In this document: positions 6,681 through 7,791 of the stretch, one piece after another
Numbering within the stretch: position 1 is the first letter of the stretch
Layout: each line of letters opens with the position of its first letter
Source of the DNA: Timburyella sp030842085
GTDB taxonomy: Bacteria; Bacillota; Clostridia; Oscillospirales; Acutalibacteraceae
Reading direction: 5' to 3'
NCBI GenBank assembly: GCA_030842085.1
Contig: JAUUSE010000069.1
Coordinates: forward strand, 1 to 7,791
Length of the DNA stretch: 7,791 nucleotides
Position numbers and translations under genes: made by a program
Notes under the pieces: model-generated
Seen by the model: only the letters and a program-made list of their open reading frames with translations
Databases searched by the model: none
What the model was told of the DNA's origin: nothing

Positions 6681-6712
6681 AAAATCCGTCCAAATAATGG
6701 ACGGATTTTTTT
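6681..6712 (+). terminator. Terminator of copy B
   Basis: A perfect 11-bp stem (AAAATCCGTCC 6681-6691 with GGACGGATTTT 6699-6709) around a 7-nt loop runs into a T tract ending at 6712. It begins 12 nt after the copy B stop codon. The ATCCGT core of the arm recalls the copy A terminator. Confidence 0.88.
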
Positions 6713-7019
6713 AACTTTAACATGATAAAATTTAAGCTTGACATTGGTGAAAGAAAGCGCTTTGCAAGCGAGATGTTATATTATAAAATTAATCTATGCT
6801 GGTTAATAACCTGTTTTGCGGATGCAATAATGCGTTAATACAATAGTTTTAAATTGACGAAAGAAGTTAATATATGCTTTTTGAAGTATGATTCAATTAC
6901 GGCGATGGCGCAATCTTGCCATGAATTAGTCCGGCGATATCTTGGGCTTTGGCAAATCGATAATTATATTGCGGCTATTATTTTGTATAATATGGGCTGT
7001 AATTTTTCATAACGCAAGC
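6713..7019 (+). other. Gene-free spacer with an operator-like palindrome
   Basis: No convincing gene is seen in this AT-rich stretch. It holds a TTGACA (6738-6743) without a -10 at usual distance, the perfect palindrome AAAGCGCTTT (6754-6763), and an extended -10-like TGTTATATT (6774-6782). The palindrome resembles the core of LacI/CcpA-family operators but deviates from the CcpA consensus by an extra base on one side. Further along are small inverted repeats, TTGAA/TTCAA (6881-6896) and ATGGC/GCCAT (about 6905-6922). None identifies a known RNA or element. Confidence 0.3.
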
Positions 7020-7048
7020 TTGAAAACAGCAGACTATTCTAATATAAT
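7020..7048 (+). promoter_or_regulatory. Promoter of the SGNH esterase gene
   Basis: TTGAAA (7020-7025) and TATAAT (7043-7048) are separated by 17 bp, a near-consensus vegetative promoter. Transcription would start near 7055, about 24 nt before the chosen ATG at 7079. Confidence 0.7.
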
Positions 7049-7078
7049 ATATTAAATAAAATAATGGGAGAGATTAAT

Positions 7079-7714
7079 ATGCTAATTAATAAAGGCGATA
7101 CTGTATTATTTCAGGGAGACAGCATAACCGACTGCCATCGTCATCCTGATAATCCACTTGGCGAAGGTTATCCGTTTATCGCAGCTAATATTTTTTCTGC
7201 ACTTTACCCTGAAATGAATGTTACATTTATAAACAGGGGAATATCAGGAAATAGAGTAAAAGATTTAAGCGACAGATGGCAGGAGGATTGCCTTGATTTA
7301 AAGCCGGATGTGTTGTCAATACTTGTGGGAGTAAACGATACATGGCATCGTTATAGTGAAAATATAAGCTGTACGGCAGAAGAGTATAAGTCAATATACC
7401 GCGATATTCTTATACAGGCAAGGGAAAAGACAAACGCCAAGCTGATATTAATGGAGCCTTTTCTTATTCATTTCAAGGAGGGGCAGGATAAATGGCGCGA
7501 GGACTTAAATCCGAAAATAATGGCAGTAAGGGAGCTTGCGTTGGAGTTTAATGCTGTTTATATACCTCTTGATGGAATATTTGCCTCTGCTATCGCCAGA
7601 GCTCCAATGAAGACATGGGTGTTTGACGGCATACATCCAACTCCTGTGGGACATGCGCTTATAGCAAAAGCATGGCTGGACGGCGTGGGTGTAGACATAA
7701 GATGGCCTAAATAG
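7079..7714 (+). CDS. SGNH/GDSL hydrolase, Axe2-like acetylxylan esterase candidate
   Basis: This 211-residue protein carries all SGNH blocks. Block I is GDSITD with nucleophile Ser15. Block II is RGISGNR (53-59), which supplies the oxyanion-hole Gly. Block III is GVND (84-87) with Asn86. Block V is DGIHPTPVGH (183-192), giving Asp183 and His186. There is no signal peptide, so it is cytoplasmic. From memory it resembles Geobacillus stearothermophilus Axe2 over most of its length (GDSITDC, KGISGN, RWxED, GxNDxW and the HPxxxGH end), an intracellular enzyme that removes acetyl groups from xylo-oligosaccharides. Acetylxylan or another acetyl-sugar is therefore the likeliest substrate; related lysophospholipase L1-like esterases are the alternative. 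I chose ATG 7079 because GGAGAG (7067-7072) lies 6 nt before it; the in-frame ATG at 7064 has no ribosome-binding site and overlaps that signal. It appears to be transcribed from its own promoter. Confidence 0.9.
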   Translation: MLINKGDTVLFQGDSITDCHRHPDNPLGEGYPFIAANIFSALYPEMNVTFINRGISGNRVKDLSDRWQEDCLDLKPDVLSILVGVNDTWHRYSENISCTAEEYKSIYRDILIQAREKTNAKLILMEPFLIHFKEGQDKWREDLNPKIMAVRELALEFNAVYIPLDGIFASAIARAPMKTWVFDGIHPTPVGHALIAKAWLDGVGVDIRWPK

Positions 7715-7786
7715 AATTATATTTTGCCTTTATTATATGGCAGTGTGAAACTTTTTCTGTAAATATGTAATTGAAGAGGTTCTTCT

Positions 7787-7791
7787 ATGGT
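7787..7791 (+). CDS. Possible start of a following gene, cut by the window edge
   Basis: An ATG at 7787 follows GAAGAGG (7773-7779) at a normal distance, as expected for a ribosome-binding site and start codon. Only two bases of the second codon are present, so no product can be named. The 72 bases between the esterase stop and this point contain no strong terminator, which would permit co-transcription with the esterase. The same bases also form a short inverted repeat GAAGA/TCTTC, so the call is weak. Confidence 0.25.

Larger units (their letters stand above)
3582..6712 (+). repeat. Tandem duplication of a complete promoter-gene-terminator unit
   Basis: Unit A (promoter 3582, gene 3816-5171, terminator 5193-5232) and unit B (promoter 5327, gene 5391-6668, terminator 6681-6712) match part by part. 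The promoter hexamers, spacer length and TGG before the -10 are the same. The ribosome-binding site is GGGAGGATATA with 11 nt to ATG in both. The proteins align without gaps over about 380 residues. AGTTTAA follows each stop codon, and both terminators have an AAATCCGT-type arm. The units diverge mainly in the long leader of A and in the protein C-termini. Nucleotide divergence at third positions is plain, so the duplication is not recent. Confidence 0.85.

Noticed and set aside
6752..6768. CcpA catabolite-responsive (cre) site
   Set aside because: The core matches but the right half has an extra base before CA, giving several consensus mismatches; kept only as a generic operator-like palindrome.
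7064..7078. In-frame ATG 15 nt before the chosen esterase start
   Set aside because: The bases after it (GGAGAG) are the ribosome-binding site for ATG 7079, and nothing like a ribosome-binding site precedes 7064.
7723..7742. Terminator after the esterase gene (TGCC...GGCA)
   Set aside because: The stem is 4 bp with a 10-nt AT loop and no adjoining T run.

Overview
The window looks like chromosome of an AT-rich, low-GC Gram-positive anaerobe of the class Clostridia, possibly a gut or rumen Oscillospiraceae/Ruminococcus relative. This rests on strong Shine-Dalgarno sites, TTGACA/TATAAT promoters, CCA-encoding tRNAs, a lipobox, an NPxTG-type sorting signal and the protein families present. Genus cannot be fixed from the sequence alone.

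Left end, minus strand (1-961): a stable-RNA unit is read leftward from a perfect consensus promoter (933-961). It runs tRNA-Glu(CTC), 5S rRNA, tRNA-Asn(GTT), then an intrinsic terminator (488-529). Beyond it lies about 160 nt of structured sequence ending in a second strong terminator (324-356). A ribosome-binding site follows at once, and then a short membrane-protein fragment that reads like the N-terminus of a cardiolipin synthase cut off after about 60 residues. Positions 1-94 show nothing else.

Centre left, plus strand (1061-3563): a two-gene operon encodes a LemA-family protein (1124-1687) and a DUF2207-family membrane protein with a poly-glycine tail (1668-3563). The genes overlap by 20 nt, which suggests translational coupling.

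Centre right (3582-6712): this is the most distinctive part. It is a tandem duplication of a whole transcription unit (promoter, gene, terminator). Each copy encodes a secreted protein resembling the DUF4855 TIM-barrel, glycosidase-like family. The two proteins align without gaps for about 380 residues and are roughly 70% identical by eye. They differ in surface attachment. Copy A (3816-5171) has a signal peptidase I signal, a serine-rich stalk and an NPETG sortase signal. Copy B (5391-6668) has a lipobox cysteine and a bare C-terminal membrane helix. Copy A also has a leader of about 200 nt with a strong hairpin that copy B lacks.

Right end (6713-7791): about 300 nt without a convincing gene hold a small palindrome that could be an operator. 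A good promoter (7020-7048) then precedes a cytoplasmic SGNH/GDSL esterase (7079-7714) resembling Geobacillus Axe2 acetylxylan esterase. A possible next gene begins in the last bases.

Working view (inference): the two surface proteins and the intracellular esterase may contribute to glycan capture and processing, with the LemA/DUF2207 pair as a separate envelope-associated module.
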